This document shows positions 50,181 to 61,530 of a stretch of 64,000 nucleotides of DNA, one piece after another. This stretch comes from Pseudomonas mandelii (GTDB lineage Bacteria; Pseudomonadota; Gammaproteobacteria; Pseudomonadales; Pseudomonadaceae), in assembly GCF_024138395.1 (NCBI RefSeq), contig NZ_JAMYDU010000003.1, positions 124,001 through 188,000 on the forward strand, in the 5' to 3' direction. Each line of letters begins with the position of its first letter. Position 1 is the stretch's first letter. The notes beneath the pieces were generated by a model, which saw only the letters and a list, made by a program, of their open reading frames with translations, ran no database searches and had not been told where the DNA came from. The position numbers and the translations under genes are program-made.

Positions 50181-51806
50181 ATGTCCTTACGAAATATGAA
50201 TATCGCACCGCGGGCGTTCCTCGGTTTTGCCTTGATTGGCAGCCTGATGCTGGTTCTGGGGGTGTTCGCGCTGAACCAGATGAGCAAGATTCGCGGCGCC
50301 GCCGAGGACATCACCTCCAACAGCGTACCGAGCATTAAAAGCCTCGACGAATTCACTCAGTTAACGCTGCGCCTGCGCGTACTGTCCTACCGTTTGCTGG
50401 TGAACCGCGAGCCGGATGTGCAGCAGAAGACCTTGAGCCTGTTCGACACCCGCAGCCAGCAGATCCGTGCGGCTCAGGAAACCTACGAAAAATTGATCGC
50501 CAGCCCGCAGGAACGCGCGGCCTACGATCAATATGTGCAGTTGCTGGGGCAGTACCGTCAGATTGAAGACCGGATGAAGAGCCTGTCGCGCAACAATCAG
50601 ATCGACGAACTGCGTACCCTGCTCAATACCGATTTGCTGACCAACTCCGAAGCAATCAACACCGTGCTCAACCGCTTGATGGAGATCAACACTCAGCAGA
50701 CCGCCGATACCAACCAACGAGCCGTCGACCAGTACGCCTCGGCCTTCAATCTGGTGATCACCCTGCTGGCGATCGCCACCGGCCTGACTGTTCTGTTCGC
50801 CTGGCTGCTGACCAACAGCATCACCAAGCCGATCGCCAACGCCCTGAATGCCGCCGAAGAAATCGCCGAAGGCAACCTGACGCGCCCGATTACCGTCGAT
50901 GGTGCCGACGAAGCCGGTCGTCTGTTGGCCGCCATGGCGAAGATGCAGGCAAAACTGCGCGACACCCTGCAACGGATTTCCGGTTCGGCCACGCAATTGG
51001 CTTCCGCCGCGGAAGAACTCAACAGCGTCACCGACGAAAGTGCTCGCGGCCTGACTCAACAGAACAACGAAATCGAACAGGCTGCCACCGCGGTCAACGA
51101 AATGACCAGCGCTGTGGAAGAAGTTGCGCGCAACGCCGTGAGCACCTCCGAAGCTTCGAAAAACGCCACCACTTCGGCGGGCGACGGTCGTGACCTGGTG
51201 CAGGAAACCGTGAGCGCCATCGAGCGCATGAGCGCCGATGTGCAGAGCACCGCCACCCTGATCGGTGATCTGGCCAATGAGTCGCGAGACATCGGCAAAG
51301 TGCTGGACGTGATTCGCGGCCTGGCCGACCAGACCAACCTGTTGGCGTTGAACGCCGCCATCGAAGCTGCCCGTGCCGGTGAAGCCGGTCGTGGTTTCGC
51401 GGTGGTCGCCGACGAAGTGCGTGCCCTGGCCCATCGCACCCAGCAGTCGACCAGCGAAATCGAACGCATGATCGGCAGCATCCAGAGCGGCACCGAACAC
51501 GCCGTGGATTCGATGCGCAACAGCACCGAACGCGCCGAGTCGACCTTGAACATCGCTCGCGGTGCAGGCCTGTCGCTGGACACCATCAACAGCGCCATCG
51601 TCGAAATCAACGAGCGCAACCTGGTGATCGCCAGCGCGGCCGAAGAGCAGGCACAGGTTGCCCGTGAAGTGGACCGCAATCTGGTGAACATTCGTGACCT
51701 GTCGGTGCAATCGGCCACCGGCGCCAACCAGACGAGCGCGGCCAGCAACGAGCTGTCGCGCCTGGCGCTGGACCTGAACAATTTGGTTGGGCGGTTTAGC
51801 CTCTAA
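50181..51806 (+). CDS. Methyl-accepting chemotaxis protein with four-helix-bundle sensor
   Basis: The ATG at 50181 ([20 protein letters not shown]) gives 541 residues and matches the usual start of this family; an in-frame ATG 22 codons upstream is less likely. The first membrane segment is at about 12-32, then a 4HB_MCP periplasmic bundle (about 35-190), a second segment ([21 protein letters not shown], about 190-212), HAMP and a signalling domain with [21 protein letters not shown]. Ligand unknown. No pentapeptide tail. A long REPIN directly follows the stop. Confidence 0.9.
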   Translation: MSLRNMNIAPRAFLGFALIGSLMLVLGVFALNQMSKIRGAAEDITSNSVPSIKSLDEFTQLTLRLRVLSYRLLVNREPDVQQKTLSLFDTRSQQIRAAQETYEKLIASPQERAAYDQYVQLLGQYRQIEDRMKSLSRNNQIDELRTLLNTDLLTNSEAINTVLNRLMEINTQQTADTNQRAVDQYASAFNLVITLLAIATGLTVLFAWLLTNSITKPIANALNAAEEIAEGNLTRPITVDGADEAGRLLAAMAKMQAKLRDTLQRISGSATQLASAAEELNSVTDESARGLTQQNNEIEQAATAVNEMTSAVEEVARNAVSTSEASKNATTSAGDGRDLVQETVSAIERMSADVQSTATLIGDLANESRDIGKVLDVIRGLADQTNLLALNAAIEAARAGEAGRGFAVVADEVRALAHRTQQSTSEIERMIGSIQSGTEHAVDSMRNSTERAESTLNIARGAGLSLDTINSAIVEINERNLVIASAAEEQAQVAREVDRNLVNIRDLSVQSATGANQTSAASNELSRLALDLNNLVGRFSL

Positions 51807-51830
51807 ACGAAGATCGCATCACTGCCGAAA

Positions 51831-51917
51831 AGATCGCAGCCTCGTTTCACTCGACAGCTCCTACAGGTTTACGCAGATCCTTTGTAGGAGCTGTCGAGTG
51901 AAACGAGGCTGCGATCT
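51831..51917. repeat. Perfect 35-bp inverted repeat, AGATCGCAGCCTCG..CTCCTACA class
   Basis: The arms at 51831-51865 and 51883-51917 are exact complements around a 17-base centre. A single related arm occurs near 7671. The perfect pairing suggests recent spread or strong selection. It may also end transcription of the chemoreceptor gene, 25 bases upstream. Confidence 0.8.
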
Positions 51918-52027
51918 TTGATCTGCAAAAGCTTTTTGACAGCATCACATTTCAACAGGTTAGAATCGCTGGCACGCAGACTGCATGGTCAGTTTGTGCC
52001 CGCCTTTAGCTTTCTGGAGTACTGCCT

Positions 52028-53770
52028 TTGAATGCGACGACCATCAACAGCCTGTTCTTGATCGGCGCGTTGCTGGTAGGTGCGAGCATTCTGGTGAGCT
52101 CACTTTCATCGCGCCTCGGTATCCCGATTCTGGTGATCATCCTCGCGGTGGGCATGGCGGCCGGTGTCGACGGCGCCGGCATTATTTTCGATAACTACCC
52201 AACGGCTTATCTGGTCGGCAACCTCGCGTTGGCGGTAATCCTGCTCGACGGCGGCTTGCGCACCCGGGTGGCGAGTTTCCGCGTGGCGTTATGGCCAGCA
52301 CTGTCGCTGGCCACCGTCGGGGTGTTGATCACCACCGGGCTGACCGGGATGGCGGCGGCGTGGTTGTTCGACTTGAACATGATCCAGGGCCTGTTGATCG
52401 GCGCCATCGTCGGCTCCACTGATGCCGCGGCTGTGTTCTCGCTGCTAGGCGGCAAGGGCCTGAACGAACGGGTGAGCGCGAGCCTGGAGATCGAATCCGG
52501 CAGCAACGACCCGATGGCAGTGTTCCTCACCGTGACCCTGATCGACATGCTCGCCAGCGGGGAGACCGGCCTGCACTGGAATCTGCTGGGGCATTTGGTG
52601 CGTGAGTTCGGCATCGGCGGTGTGATTGGCCTCGGCGGTGGCTGGCTACTGCTGCAACTGGTCAACCGTATCAACCTGGCCACCGGCCTTTATCCGATTT
52701 TGATGATTGCTGGCGGGTTGGTCTTGTTTGCCCTGACCAACGCCCTGCACGGCAGTGGCTTTTTGGCGGTGTACCTGTGCGGCCTGGTGATCGGCAACCG
52801 CCCGGTGCGCAGTCGCCACGGCATTTTGCACATGCTCGACGGCATGGCGTGGTTGGCCCAGATCGGCATGTTCCTGGTGCTGGGGCTGTTGGTTACGCCC
52901 CATGACCTGCTGCCGATCGCTCTGCCGGCGCTGGGCCTGGCGCTGTGGATGATTCTGTTTGCCCGTCCGCTGTCAGTGCTGGTCGGCCTGTTGCCTTTCA
53001 AAGCGTTCCACGGGCGCGAAAAGGCCTTTATTTCCTGGGTTGGCCTGCGCGGCGCCGTACCGATCATTCTCGCGGTGTTTCCGCTGATGGCGGGGCTGCC
53101 CAACGCTCAGCTCTACTTCAATCTGGCGTTCTTTATCGTACTGGTGTCGCTGCTGGTGCAAGGCACAAGCCTGCCCTGGATTGCCAAGCTTTTGAAAGTG
53201 ACCGTCCCGCCGGAGCCTTTGCCGATCTCCCGGTCGGCGCTGGAAGTGCACGTCACCAGCGAATGGGAGCTGTTCGTCTATCGCCTCGGTGCCGAGAAAT
53301 GGTGCATTGGATCCCCTCTTCGCGAGCTGAAAATGCCCGAAGGCACCCGTATCGCTGCCCTGTTTCGTGGCCAACAACTGCTCCATCCGTCGGGTAGTAC
53401 GGTGCTCGAAGTCGATGATTTGCTCTGCGTAATCGGCCATGAACACAACCTTCCGGCCCTCGGAAAACTCTTCAGTCAGGCCCCGCAACGGGGTCTGGAT
53501 TTGCGCTTCTTCGGCGACTTCGTACTCGAAGGAGACGCCCAGCTTGGAGCGGTTGCTGCCCTGTACGGGTTGAAAGTCGAAGGCATCGATCCAAATATGT
53601 CCCTGGGCCACTTCATTGCCCAGAAAGTGGGCGGCGCACCAGTAGTGGGTGACCAGGTGGAATGGAACAACACCCTTTGGACCGTTGCTGTCATGGAAGG
53701 GAACAAGATTGGTAAGGTAGGCGTCAGATTCCCCGAAGGAAGTCGCCCGGGTCCCGGCTTGTTCCTCTAA
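52028..53770 (+). CDS. cvrA: Potassium/proton antiporter CvrA (NhaP2)
   Basis: The start is TTG at 52028, with GGAG 10 bases upstream. The resulting N-terminus (M)[17 protein letters not shown] matches the E. coli protein, and no in-frame ATG is near. The 580-residue product has about 12 membrane segments of the CPA1 exchanger fold, with [15 protein letters not shown] and [14 protein letters not shown] holding the ion-binding Asp residues. A TrkA-C domain (about 405-485, [15 protein letters not shown]) and a CorC/HlyC-like domain (about 500-575) follow. It exports K+ or Na+ for protons at the inner membrane. It sits 34 bases before mscK, so the two form an osmotic and ion homeostasis operon. 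Confidence 0.9.
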   Translation: MNATTINSLFLIGALLVGASILVSSLSSRLGIPILVIILAVGMAAGVDGAGIIFDNYPTAYLVGNLALAVILLDGGLRTRVASFRVALWPALSLATVGVLITTGLTGMAAAWLFDLNMIQGLLIGAIVGSTDAAAVFSLLGGKGLNERVSASLEIESGSNDPMAVFLTVTLIDMLASGETGLHWNLLGHLVREFGIGGVIGLGGGWLLLQLVNRINLATGLYPILMIAGGLVLFALTNALHGSGFLAVYLCGLVIGNRPVRSRHGILHMLDGMAWLAQIGMFLVLGLLVTPHDLLPIALPALGLALWMILFARPLSVLVGLLPFKAFHGREKAFISWVGLRGAVPIILAVFPLMAGLPNAQLYFNLAFFIVLVSLLVQGTSLPWIAKLLKVTVPPEPLPISRSALEVHVTSEWELFVYRLGAEKWCIGSPLRELKMPEGTRIAALFRGQQLLHPSGSTVLEVDDLLCVIGHEHNLPALGKLFSQAPQRGLDLRFFGDFVLEGDAQLGAVAALYGLKVEGIDPNMSLGHFIAQKVGGAPVVGDQVEWNNTLWTVAVMEGNKIGKVGVRFPEGSRPGPGLFL

Positions 53771-53804
53771 ACTCCACTCTTCGTCTGGTTTTCGATCGGT
53801 CTTT

Positions 53805-56800
53805 ATGTCAATCCTGCGCACTTTTTTCATCATGGCCCTGCTGGGCTTGAGTCTTTCGATCAACACACTGCAAGCCGCCGAACCGCCCTCCAGCGCAGCC
53901 GTGCAGGCGAGCCTGGACAAGATCGCCGACCGCAAACTGCCGGAAGCCGATCAGAAGGCCCTGCAAAGCATTTTGCAAGGCACGTTGACGCAACTCACCA
54001 ACAAGCGTGATTACGAGCAAAAGCTGGTTGATCTCAAGCAGCAGCTAGCTAGCGCGCCAAAGCAGAACATCGAGAACCAGCGTGAACTGACTCGCCTGAA
54101 GGCCAGCAATGTGGTGCCGGTGGCGCAACGCTATACCAAAGAGACCATTCAGCAGCTTGAGCAGTTATTGACCGAACGCTCGACGCAGCAAAGCGATCTG
54201 CAAAAAGCACTGGCCGAGGCCAACAGTCTGGTGATTACTGCCCAGACCCGTCCCGAGCGCGCCCAGGCCGAAATTTCCGCCAGCCAGACGCGCATTCAGC
54301 AAATCAATAACATCCTTAAAATCGGAAAAGACAATGGCAAGACGTTGAGCGGTGAACAGCGCGACCAGCTCAACGCCGAGCTCGCGGCGCTGAATGCGCT
54401 GATCCCGTTGCGCCGACAGGAACTGGCCGGTAACAGTCAGCTGCAGGATTTGGGCAACAGCCAGCATGACCTGCTCACGGAAAAAACCAATCGCCTGGAT
54501 CAGGAGATCCAGGAGCTGCAAACCCTGATCAACCAGAAGCGCCTGGCCCAGTCCCAGGAGACGGTCACCCAGCAGTCCATCGAAGCGCAGAAGGCCGGCG
54601 GCAGCAGCCTGCTGGCCACCGAAAGCGCGGCCAACCTGAAGCTTTCCGACTATCTGCTCAAAAGCACCGACCGCCTCAACGAAGTCACCCAACAGAACCT
54701 GCAGACCAAACAGCAGCTGGACAGCGTGACCCAGAGTGACTCCGCGCTGGACGAACAGATCAACGTGCTCAAGGGCAGCCTGCTGCTCTCCAAGATCCTG
54801 TACAAACAGAAACAGGCCCTGCCACGCCTCCAGCTCGACCGCGACCTGGCCGACCAGATCGCCGACATTCGCCTGTATCAGTTCGAAGTCAGCCAGCAAC
54901 GGGAGCTGCTCAGCAACCCGACAACCTACGTCAATAACCTGCTGTCGACTCAACCGCCCGAGCAAGTCACCCCACAACTGCGCAAAAGCCTGCTGGAACT
55001 GGCCGTCACCCGCGCGGACCTGCTGGAACGTTTGAATCGCGAGCTGAGCGCAGTGCTCAACGAATCCATCACGCTGCAACTCAACCAGAAGCAATTGCTC
55101 AGCACCGCGCAAAGCCTGAGGGCTACGCTGGACGAGCAAATGTTCTGGATTCCCAGCAACAAGCCGCTGGATTTTGAGTGGATGCGTGGCGTGCCGGAAC
55201 GCCTGGAGCGTCAGGTCACCACCCTGCCGTGGGCTTCGAGCCTGAGCGAATTGACCGATGGCCTGACGCAGCGGCCGCTGCTGTTCTTGCCGCTGGCCTT
55301 TCTGATCGGCGCGCTGCTGTGGCGCCGCAAAAACCTTTACGCCCGCCTGAACAAAGTTCACCTGGACATCGGCCATTTCAAGCGCGACAGCCAGTGGCAC
55401 ACTCCGCAAGCGATTCTGATCAACATCTTGCTGGCGATGCCCGTCGCCCTGGGTTTGGCCTTGTGCGGCCTGGCGTTGCAGATCGACGCCCGCGGGCAGA
55501 ACGCCAATATGGGCGCGGCGCTGCTGCAAATGGCCCAAGCCTGGCTGGTGTTCTATACCGCCTACCGCATCCTCGCGCCGGGCGGCGTCGCCGAATTGCA
55601 TTTCCGCTGGGAAAAACCTCAGGTCGAATTCCTTCAAGGATGGATACGCCGACTAGGTTTGGTAGTGATGGCCCTGGTGGCGGTGGTGGCAGTCGCCGAG
55701 TTGCAACCAGCGATACTGGCCGATGACGTGCTCGGCATGCCGGTGGTGCTGACCTGCTACGCCTTGATGGCCTGGCTACTCAGCCGCCTGCTGGTCAGCA
55801 GCCCGACTCACCAGAACGCTTCGCTGTTCCGCAAGGCCGTGGGGGTTCTGTTCACCGCCCTGCCAATCGCGCTGTTCGTCGCCGTGTGCTTTGGCTACTA
55901 CTACACCGCGCTGAAACTCAGCGACCGGTTGATCAACACGCTTTACCTGCTGATGTTCTGGCTGGTGATCGAAGCGACTTTCGTGCGCGGCCTCAGTGTG
56001 GCGGCACGGCGCCTGGCCTATCAGCGCGCGCTGGCCAAACGCCAGGCCGCGAAAGAGGCTGGCGACGGCGAAGCGGTGATCGAAGAGCCGACCCTGGACA
56101 TCGAGAAGGTCAACGAACAGTCCTTGCGACTGATCCGCCTGGCCCTGCTCGGCGGTTTCATCGCGGCGCTGTATTGGGTCTGGTCGGACCTGATTTCAGT
56201 GTTCTCGTATCTGGACAACATCACTCTCTACGAATACACCAGCGGCACCGGCGCCAACATGAGCATGGTGCCGATCAGCATCGGCGACATGCTCGGCGCA
56301 TTGATCATCATCGGCATCACTTTTGCACTCGCGCGCAACTTGCCCGGTTTGCTGGAAGTGTTTGTGCTGTCGAAGCTGAATCTGGCTCAGGGCAGTGCCT
56401 ATGCCACGACCACGCTGCTGTCCTATGTGATCGCGGGTGTCGGTTTCGTCTCGACCCTGTCCACGCTCGGCGTGAGCTGGGACAAGTTGCAATGGCTGGT
56501 GGCGGCGCTGTCGGTCGGTCTCGGTTTCGGGATGCAGGAGATTTTCGCCAACTTCATCTCCGGCATCATGATCCTGTTCGAACGCCCGGTGCGGATCGGC
56601 GACACCATCACCATCGGCAACCTGTCGGGCACGGTGAGCAAGATCCGCATCCGTGCCACGACCATCACCGATTTCGACCGCAAGGACATCATCGTCCCGA
56701 ACAAGACGTTCATCACCGGGCAACTGATCAACTGGTCCCTGACCGACACCATCACCCGGGTGACCCTCAAGCTCGGCGTCGACTACGGCTCGGACCTGGA

Positions 56801-57155
56801 TCTGGTGAAAGAACTGCTGCTCAAGGCTGCCCGGGATAACCCGCGCGTGCTGAAGGACCCGGAACCTCATGTGTACTTCCTGAACTTCGGCGAAAGCACC
56901 CTCGACCACGAATTGCGCATGCATGTGCGCGACCTCGGCGACCGCAACCCGGTACTTGATGAGGTCAACCGCTTTATCAATCGCGAGTTCAAGAAGCAAA
57001 AGATCAACATCTCGTTCCGGCAAATGGAGGTCTACCTCAAGAACCTTCACGGCCAGGAGTACAAGATGGTGCCGGTCGAGCCGGAAACCAAAACCATCGT
57101 GCCGCTGCCGGACGGCAATCCGCGCCGAGAGCCTCCGCCGGTCGAACTCGACTAA
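53805..57155 (+). CDS. mscK: Large mechanosensitive channel of the MscK/KefA type
   Basis: The 1,116-residue protein begins with a signal peptide (cleavage probably after NTLQA, residue 24). A long Gln-rich coiled-coil periplasmic region runs to about 480. About 11 membrane segments follow, with the MscS-like pore helix GLGFGMQEIFANFISGIMI near 905. Then come the beta domain (GDTITIGNLSGTVSKIRIR) and a C-terminal cytoplasmic cage. It opens on membrane tension to release solutes during hypo-osmotic shock. The C-terminal tail is Pro-rich (PRREPPPVELD). It is co-oriented with cvrA and followed after 48 bases by selO. Confidence 0.92.
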   Translation: MSILRTFFIMALLGLSLSINTLQAAEPPSSAAVQASLDKIADRKLPEADQKALQSILQGTLTQLTNKRDYEQKLVDLKQQLASAPKQNIENQRELTRLKASNVVPVAQRYTKETIQQLEQLLTERSTQQSDLQKALAEANSLVITAQTRPERAQAEISASQTRIQQINNILKIGKDNGKTLSGEQRDQLNAELAALNALIPLRRQELAGNSQLQDLGNSQHDLLTEKTNRLDQEIQELQTLINQKRLAQSQETVTQQSIEAQKAGGSSLLATESAANLKLSDYLLKSTDRLNEVTQQNLQTKQQLDSVTQSDSALDEQINVLKGSLLLSKILYKQKQALPRLQLDRDLADQIADIRLYQFEVSQQRELLSNPTTYVNNLLSTQPPEQVTPQLRKSLLELAVTRADLLERLNRELSAVLNESITLQLNQKQLLSTAQSLRATLDEQMFWIPSNKPLDFEWMRGVPERLERQVTTLPWASSLSELTDGLTQRPLLFLPLAFLIGALLWRRKNLYARLNKVHLDIGHFKRDSQWHTPQAILINILLAMPVALGLALCGLALQIDARGQNANMGAALLQMAQAWLVFYTAYRILAPGGVAELHFRWEKPQVEFLQGWIRRLGLVVMALVAVVAVAELQPAILADDVLGMPVVLTCYALMAWLLSRLLVSSPTHQNASLFRKAVGVLFTALPIALFVAVCFGYYYTALKLSDRLINTLYLLMFWLVIEATFVRGLSVAARRLAYQRALAKRQAAKEAGDGEAVIEEPTLDIEKVNEQSLRLIRLALLGGFIAALYWVWSDLISVFSYLDNITLYEYTSGTGANMSMVPISIGDMLGALIIIGITFALARNLPGLLEVFVLSKLNLAQGSAYATTTLLSYVIAGVGFVSTLSTLGVSWDKLQWLVAALSVGLGFGMQEIFANFISGIMILFERPVRIGDTITIGNLSGTVSKIRIRATTITDFDRKDIIVPNKTFITGQLINWSLTDTITRVTLKLGVDYGSDLDLVKELLLKAARDNPRVLKDPEPHVYFLNFGESTLDHELRMHVRDLGDRNPVLDEVNRFINREFKKQKINISFRQMEVYLKNLHGQEYKMVPVEPETKTIVPLPDGNPRREPPPVELD

Positions 57156-57168
57156 GCGCTCTATCCCT

Positions 57169-58667
<1,499 letters not shown>

Positions 58668-58687
58668 GACTGAACAACACTGAACAT

Positions 58688-58909
58688 TCAGATTAGTACT
58701 GGCCGGCGCTCATGGTCATAGGCTTCGATATGGTCGCCTATGATATCCACCAGGTTTTCCAACGGATGTAATTCATCATTGCCCATCATTGCTAGCAATT
58801 CATACCGCGACTCAGCCAGCAGGTTGTATTCAGCTTCCGACTTAGGTCGTTTTAATAGCCAGGCTACAGATGGCCAGTGTTCGACGGCTTGCTTAACGAT
58901 ATCGCTCAT
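58688..58909 (-). CDS. Truncated HigA-like antitoxin lacking the HTH domain
   Basis: The 73-residue protein has a strong ribosome site (AGGGAG) before the ATG at 58909. Its sequence, KSEAEYNLLAESRYELL..HPLENLVDIIGDHIEAYDHE, resembles the N-terminal oligomerisation part of HigA-type antitoxins. It stops after RRPVLI, exactly where the helix-turn-helix half would follow, and no continuation is seen in other frames down to the selO stop. No higB-like toxin gene is found within the 216 bases upstream. It may be a decay remnant or a stand-alone short protein. Confidence 0.55.
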   Translation of the reverse strand: MSDIVKQAVEHWPSVAWLLKRPKSEAEYNLLAESRYELLAMMGNDELHPLENLVDIIGDHIEAYDHERRPVLI

Positions 58910-59125
58910 TGTTGCTCCCTTTTATTGGTGCATCGGACTACTGCGTGAAAATAGGATTCAAGACTAAGAGTTGAACCGCTCTCAGCCAATCAGTCGGGGA
59001 CACCAGCACTCGTAGGGTGTATCTCTAACCAGGGAAGGTTTTTGCCTACAAATTTCTGCCTTGATAAACATCATTTCCGACTCCAGATCAGTGCCATAGA
59101 TTGCCTACTCATCCGGAACCCAATC

Positions 59126-59559
59126 ATGACCGACCCACTGCTCATCCCCTGCCCCCACTGCAACGGCCTGAACCGCATCCCCGCCGAGCGCCTCAACGAC
59201 CATCCAAAATGCGGTCGCTGCAAGGCCGTCGTCCTGCTGAACAAGCCGTTCGAATTGAAGCAAGGCGATTACGCCAGTCAGATCAAGGGCGACCTGCCGT
59301 TGCTGGTGGATGTGTGGGCGGACTGGTGCGGGCCGTGCAAGTCGTTTGCGCCGGTGTTCGAGCAGGCGGCGGGGCAATTGGTGGGCAAGTGTCGGCTGGC
59401 CAAGCTGGACAGCGAGGCGAATCAGCAATTGTCGGCGCAGTTGGGGATTCGCTCGATCCCGAGCCTGTTCTGTTCAAGAACGGCCGGGAAGTGGCTCGCC
59501 AGAGCGGGGCCTTCCCGTTACCGCAGTTGATGAGTTGGTTGCGTAGTCAGGGGATCTGA
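59126..59559 (+). pseudogene. trxC: Thioredoxin 2 gene with a one-base frameshift
   Basis: The ATG at 59126 opens MTDPLLIPCPHCNGLNR. The N-terminal zinc site (CPHC and CGRC) and the active-site WCGPC at residues 67-71 are intact. After codon CTG at 59465-59467 the frame breaks, and the read-through product ends at 59530 with an unrelated tail (CSRTAGKWLARAG). In the next frame VLFKNGREVARQSGAFPLPQ continues the normal thioredoxin C-terminus to the TGA at 59557-59559. Adding a single G after 59467 restores a normal protein of 144 residues. Loss of the last beta strand and helix should destabilise the fold. A consensus error is a serious alternative. Confidence 0.8.
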
Positions 59560-59574
59560 ACCCACCGTCCATCA

Positions 59575-59667
59575 TGTAGGAGGGAGGCTTGCCCGCGAAG
59601 GCGTCGTCTCAGGCAACGATGATTTCGAATGTGCCGGCCTCTTCGCGGGCAAGCCTCGCTCCTGCAT
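59575..59667. repeat. REP pair, GGAGGCTTGCCCGCGAAG variant
   Basis: TGTAGGAGGGAGGCTTGCCCGCGAAGGC pairs with CTTCGCGGGCAAGCCTCGCTCCTGCA, about 42 bases apart. The variant differs from the main class on both arms and sits between convergent trxC and the ParA-like gene. Confidence 0.8.
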
Positions 59668-59676
59668 GAGGGGCAA

Positions 59677-60447
59677 TCAGGCATTTTCCAGCAGGTTGTG
59701 CAGGTCGACGAACTGCTGGGTCAGTTTGTGCCGCGGGTCGAGATGGATCAATGGTGTATTGGCCTGATGGGACTCGCGCATGCGCACTGAACTGGCCAGG
59801 TACACCGGCAACACCGGCAGCCCTTCGGCGATCAGTTCGTCGAGGATTTGCTGAGGCAAACTGGCGCGGGCCTGGAACTGGTTGACGACAATGCCTTCAA
59901 CTTCCAGCCCTTCGTTGTGGTCCTCCTTCAATTCTTCGATTTCCGCCAACAGGCCATACAGCGCCTGACGCGAGAAACTGTCGCAGTCGAAGGGAATCAG
60001 CACACGATCAGCGGCGATCAAGGCCGAGACAGCATAGAAATTCAGTGCTGGCGGCGTATCGAGGTAGATTCGGTCGTAATCACCGTCCAGTTCCTCGAGC
60101 AATTTTCGCAGCTTGTTGATCTTGTGCTTGGCCTCAAGCTTGGGTTGCAAGTCGGCCAGCTCGGCGGTGGCGGTGACGACGTGAAGGTTGTCGAATGGGG
60201 TTTCGTAGATGTCGACCTGATTTTTCTTCGAAAACGGCCCGGAGGACAGCGTCTGCTTGAAGAAGTCAGCGATCCCCATCGGGATATCGTCACCGGTGAG
60301 TCCCGTCAGGTATTGAGTGGAGTTGGCCTGAGCATCGAGATCCACCAACAACGTGCGATAGCCTTCGCTGGCGCTGACCGCCGCCAGATTACAGGCAATG
60401 CTTGATTTGCCCACGCCACCTTTCTGATTGAACACCACGCGCCGCAT
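59677..60447 (-). CDS. ParA/MinD-family ATPase (chromosomal, orphan)
   Basis: The ATG at 60447 has GGAGG seven bases upstream and gives 256 residues. The deviant Walker A motif KGGVGKSS is at residues 9-16, the [12 protein letters not shown] switch near 38 and the [14 protein letters not shown]alker B region near 125. No ParB gene is adjacent, so this is not the main par locus. PAO1 has a similar orphan (PA5028) a few genes after selO. Related ATPases position cellular cargo such as chemotaxis arrays or flagella, but the cargo here is unknown. Confidence 0.85.
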   Translation of the reverse strand: MRRVVFNQKGGVGKSSIACNLAAVSASEGYRTLLVDLDAQANSTQYLTGLTGDDIPMGIADFFKQTLSSGPFSKKNQVDIYETPFDNLHVVTATAELADLQPKLEAKHKINKLRKLLEELDGDYDRIYLDTPPALNFYAVSALIAADRVLIPFDCDSFSRQALYGLLAEIEELKEDHNEGLEVEGIVVNQFQARASLPQQILDELIAEGLPVLPVYLASSVRMRESHQANTPLIHLDPRHKLTQQFVDLHNLLENA

Positions 60448-60804
60448 GTCAAAACCTCCGTGTATCAAAGAATGACCGAGTGTAGTAGTCCATGGCGCTG
60501 CTTAGCTACCTCGCTGGTATCGGGACTACAGTCATTGGTCAATATCCGACGAAAAAAGCTGCCAACTCGTCCATCGACAGCCGATAGAGCTGACAGACAT
60601 GTCCGACACAACATGGATAATGGCCAAACGACAGCTTTTTCGCGAACCAGACGGTACATTTCGTTGCGCAAAATGTAACCAGCATTTGCTACACGCCCGC
60701 TGCACCGGGATAATGCGCGCCACTCGGCGTTAAGCGCCATGTAAGGTCTGCCGCGATTTTTGCGACTCACCGCGTCAAAAGAAAAGCCCGCAGGGGCGGG
60801 ATGA
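60448..60804. other. Divergent spacer upstream of the polyene-like operon
   Basis: These 357 bases contain no supported gene. A spaced inverted repeat GTAGTCC..GGACTAC lies at 60485-60529 and could be an operator. A short GC hairpin CCCGC-AGGG-GCGGG at 60787-60800 abuts the first start codon and overlaps its ribosome site, which could limit translation. No promoter could be placed. Confidence 0.4.
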
Positions 60805-61530
60805 ATGTCTGTGATCAACTTCAACATCGCCCAATGGCGCGCATGGGCCCCTGGGCTTGAAAGCGTGGATGATTGGCAGGCCTGGAGCCGACAACCGGTC
60901 GTGCTCGAGCGCAGCGATGCCGCCCCCGATGTGTCGTTTCTGCCGGCCATGCAACGTCGGCGACTCAGCCGTCTGGCGCGGATGGCATTCAGCGTTGGCT
61001 GGCCGTTGGCTGATGGTCGCCAGGACCTGCCGCTGGTCTTTATTTCCCGCCACGGCGAAACCCCGCGCACCTTCGAGATTCTCAGCGATCTGGCGACTGA
61101 CCAACCTTTGTCGCCCACCCAGTTCAGCTTGTCGGTGCACAATGCGGTCATCGGCTTGTGGTCGATCATGCGCGGCGAAACCAGCGAAATGACCGCCCTC
61201 GCCGCAGCCGGTGATGGCCTTGAACACGGCATGCTAGAGGCGGCGGCATTGCTTGATGAAGGAGCGCCTGCGGCACTACTGGTAGTGACTGAAGAGCAAC
61301 CGCCCGCGGCCTACTCGGCCTGGATCGACGATGTGCCATTCCCTTATGCGGTCGGCCTGTTGATTACGCCCGGCAATCAGTGGCAGCTGTCGCTGAACAG
61401 CACCTCGCAAGCGTTGTCCAAACCCCACTGGCCCCATGCCCTGAATTTGTTGCCTACCCTGCTTGGCCAGCAGACTACCTGCCAACATGCCTGGAAAAAT
61501 CGTGTATGGACCTGGCAACGCAACCCGTAA
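60805..61530 (+). CDS. Beta-ketoacyl synthase-like protein (Ketoacyl-synt_2 type)
   Basis: The 241-residue protein resembles the short ketosynthase-like proteins that open aryl-polyene operons. RRLSRLARMAFSVGWPL near residue 52 and QFSLSVHNAVIGLWSI near 105 match the N-terminal ketosynthase fold, but the chain is half the usual length and lacks the Cys-His-His catalytic set. It may serve as a chain-length or assembly factor for a partner ketosynthase. The ATG at 60805 is preferred because it sets this frame; another ATG four bases earlier is out of frame. It overlaps the acyltransferase gene by 25 bases. Confidence 0.75.
   Translation: MSVINFNIAQWRAWAPGLESVDDWQAWSRQPVVLERSDAAPDVSFLPAMQRRRLSRLARMAFSVGWPLADGRQDLPLVFISRHGETPRTFEILSDLATDQPLSPTQFSLSVHNAVIGLWSIMRGETSEMTALAAAGDGLEHGMLEAAALLDEGAPAALLVVTEEQPPAAYSAWIDDVPFPYAVGLLITPGNQWQLSLNSTSQALSKPHWPHALNLLPTLLGQQTTCQHAWKNRVWTWQRNP

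Noticed and set aside
58910..59125. Possible HigB toxin gene beside the truncated antitoxin
   Set aside because: No open frame with toxin-like sequence on either strand.
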